Shown in pieces: positions 63,705 through 64,000 of a stretch of 64,000 nt of DNA. The notes below the pieces were generated by a model that searched no databases, was not told the DNA's origin, and worked only from the letters and a program-made list of their open reading frames with translations. Origin of the DNA: Exiguobacterium alkaliphilum 12/1 (lineage in GTDB: Bacteria; Bacillota; Bacilli; Exiguobacteriales; Exiguobacteriaceae). A program made the translations under genes and the position numbers. Within the stretch, counting starts at the first letter, position 1, and the number at the start of each line of letters is the position of its first letter. The DNA is taken from contig NZ_JJMW01000015.1 in assembly GCF_000714435.1 (NCBI RefSeq), forward strand, positions 62,001 to 126,000. The letters run 5' to 3'.

Positions 63705-64000
63705 ATTAGCAAAGAGCTCTTTATCAACGAAAACATTCGTGCCCGTGAAGTTCGCCTAATTGGAGCGGACGGTGCACAACTCGGTGTGCAATCGCGCAAT
63801 GAGGCATTGCGTTTAGCGGAAGAGGCTGAACTTGACCTTGTCTTGGTCGCCGACAAAGCTAACCCACCGGTCGCCAAAATCATGGACTATGGGAAATACC
63901 GTTTCGAACTTCAAAAGAAGGAAAAAGAAGCGCGTAAAAACCAAAAAGTCATCCAGATGAAAGAAGTGCGTCTCAGCCCAACGATCGAGGAAAACGATTT
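63705..64000 (+). CDS. infC: Translation initiation factor IF-3, 5' part (runs off window)
   Basis: N-terminal 98 residues of IF-3, which checks start codon pairing and prevents 70S association. Frame [27 protein letters not shown] and [24 protein letters not shown] with [11 protein letters not shown] is the IF-3 N-domain and linker. The likely start is ATT at 63705, six bases after GGAGGTG. An in-frame ATG at 63690 exists but overlaps that site. AUU starts on infC are known to allow autoregulation by IF-3. Open to the last base. Confidence 0.95.
   Translation, partial: MSKELFINENIRAREVRLIGADGAQLGVQSRNEALRLAEEAELDLVLVADKANPPVAKIMDYGKYRFELQKKEKEARKNQKVIQMKEVRLSPTIEEND

Overview
The window looks like chromosomal DNA of a low-GC-type Gram-positive of the order Bacillales, most probably Exiguobacterium or a close relative. 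The reasons are the Bacillus-like gene order (murC, ytxGH-aroA-ccpA, acuABC/acsA, tyrS, rpsD, ezrA, tpx-ytxK-ackA, ytoI/ytpI/nrnA, dnaE, accDA-pfkA-pyk, citZ-icd-mdh, phoPR-polA-mutM-coaE, gapB-speD, nrdR-dnaB-dnaI-thrS, infC), T-box leaders on tyrS and thrS, strong AGGAGG ribosome binding sites, and a base composition near 50% GC. Sporulation genes that sit in this neighbourhood in Bacillus subtilis (ytrH, ytrI, ytaF) are not seen, which fits a non-sporulating relative. Species identity is inference; no database was searched.

Layout. 1-2.3 kb: end of a SftA-like acidic protein and murC. 2.3-5.4 kb: dps, an IS3/IS150-group insertion sequence sitting inside the shared dps/aminopeptidase terminator, and the M29 aminopeptidase. 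5.6-9.2 kb: ytxG, ytxH, aroA, ccpA. 9.2-13.6 kb: acetate module, acuCBA facing away from acsA. 13.6-19.3 kb: class A penicillin-binding protein, tyrS with T-box, a small alarmone synthetase, rpsD with a long leader. 19.3-27.2 kb: fRMsr, ezrA, amidohydrolase, nadK, tpx, ytxK, ackA. 27.2-31.5 kb: an SH3/3D cell wall protein behind a WalR-type box, a universal stress protein, an odd SDR protein, a phosphoesterase, a prolidase-like peptidase. 31.6-43.8 kb: ytoI, ytpI, nrnA, dnaE, then GntR-accD-accA and pfkA-pyk, ytwI. 43.9-50 kb: citZ, icd, mdh and phoPR. 50-60 kb: a PhoP-box array and possible small RNA, polA-mutM-coaE, an M50-like membrane protein, gapB, speD, nrdR, dnaB-dnaI. 60-64 kb: thrS with T-box, a DUF1002 secreted protein, a small protein, and the infC leader with the start of infC.

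The genes mostly serve central carbon metabolism and its control. CcpA is encoded here and cre-like sites lie at acuA, acsA, citZ, gapB and upstream of ccpA itself, so one regulator encoded in the window may control several loci in it. Glycolysis (pfkA, pyk), the overflow acetate pathway (ackA, acsA, acuABC), the first TCA steps (citZ, icd, mdh), gluconeogenesis (gapB) and fatty acid entry (accDA) are all present. A second group handles envelope growth (murC, PBP, ezrA, 3D protein, phoPR), and a third handles replication and repair (dnaE, polA, mutM, dnaB, dnaI, nrdR).

Most genes are ordinary housekeeping genes. The most unusual signals are between genes: a four-repeat, 11-bp-spaced PhoP box at the end of phoR followed by a promoter-like -10 and a strong terminator about 95 bases later (candidate PhoP-activated small RNA or attenuated polA leader); a WalR-type box before a 3D-domain protein; the IS insertion in a terminator loop; a repeated GntR-type operator motif; and a folded leader before speD. 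Several proteins also depart from family rules (SDR with Phe for the catalytic Tyr, M50-like protein with HQxxH, AccD with CxC in its zinc ribbon, SftA-like protein without a motor).
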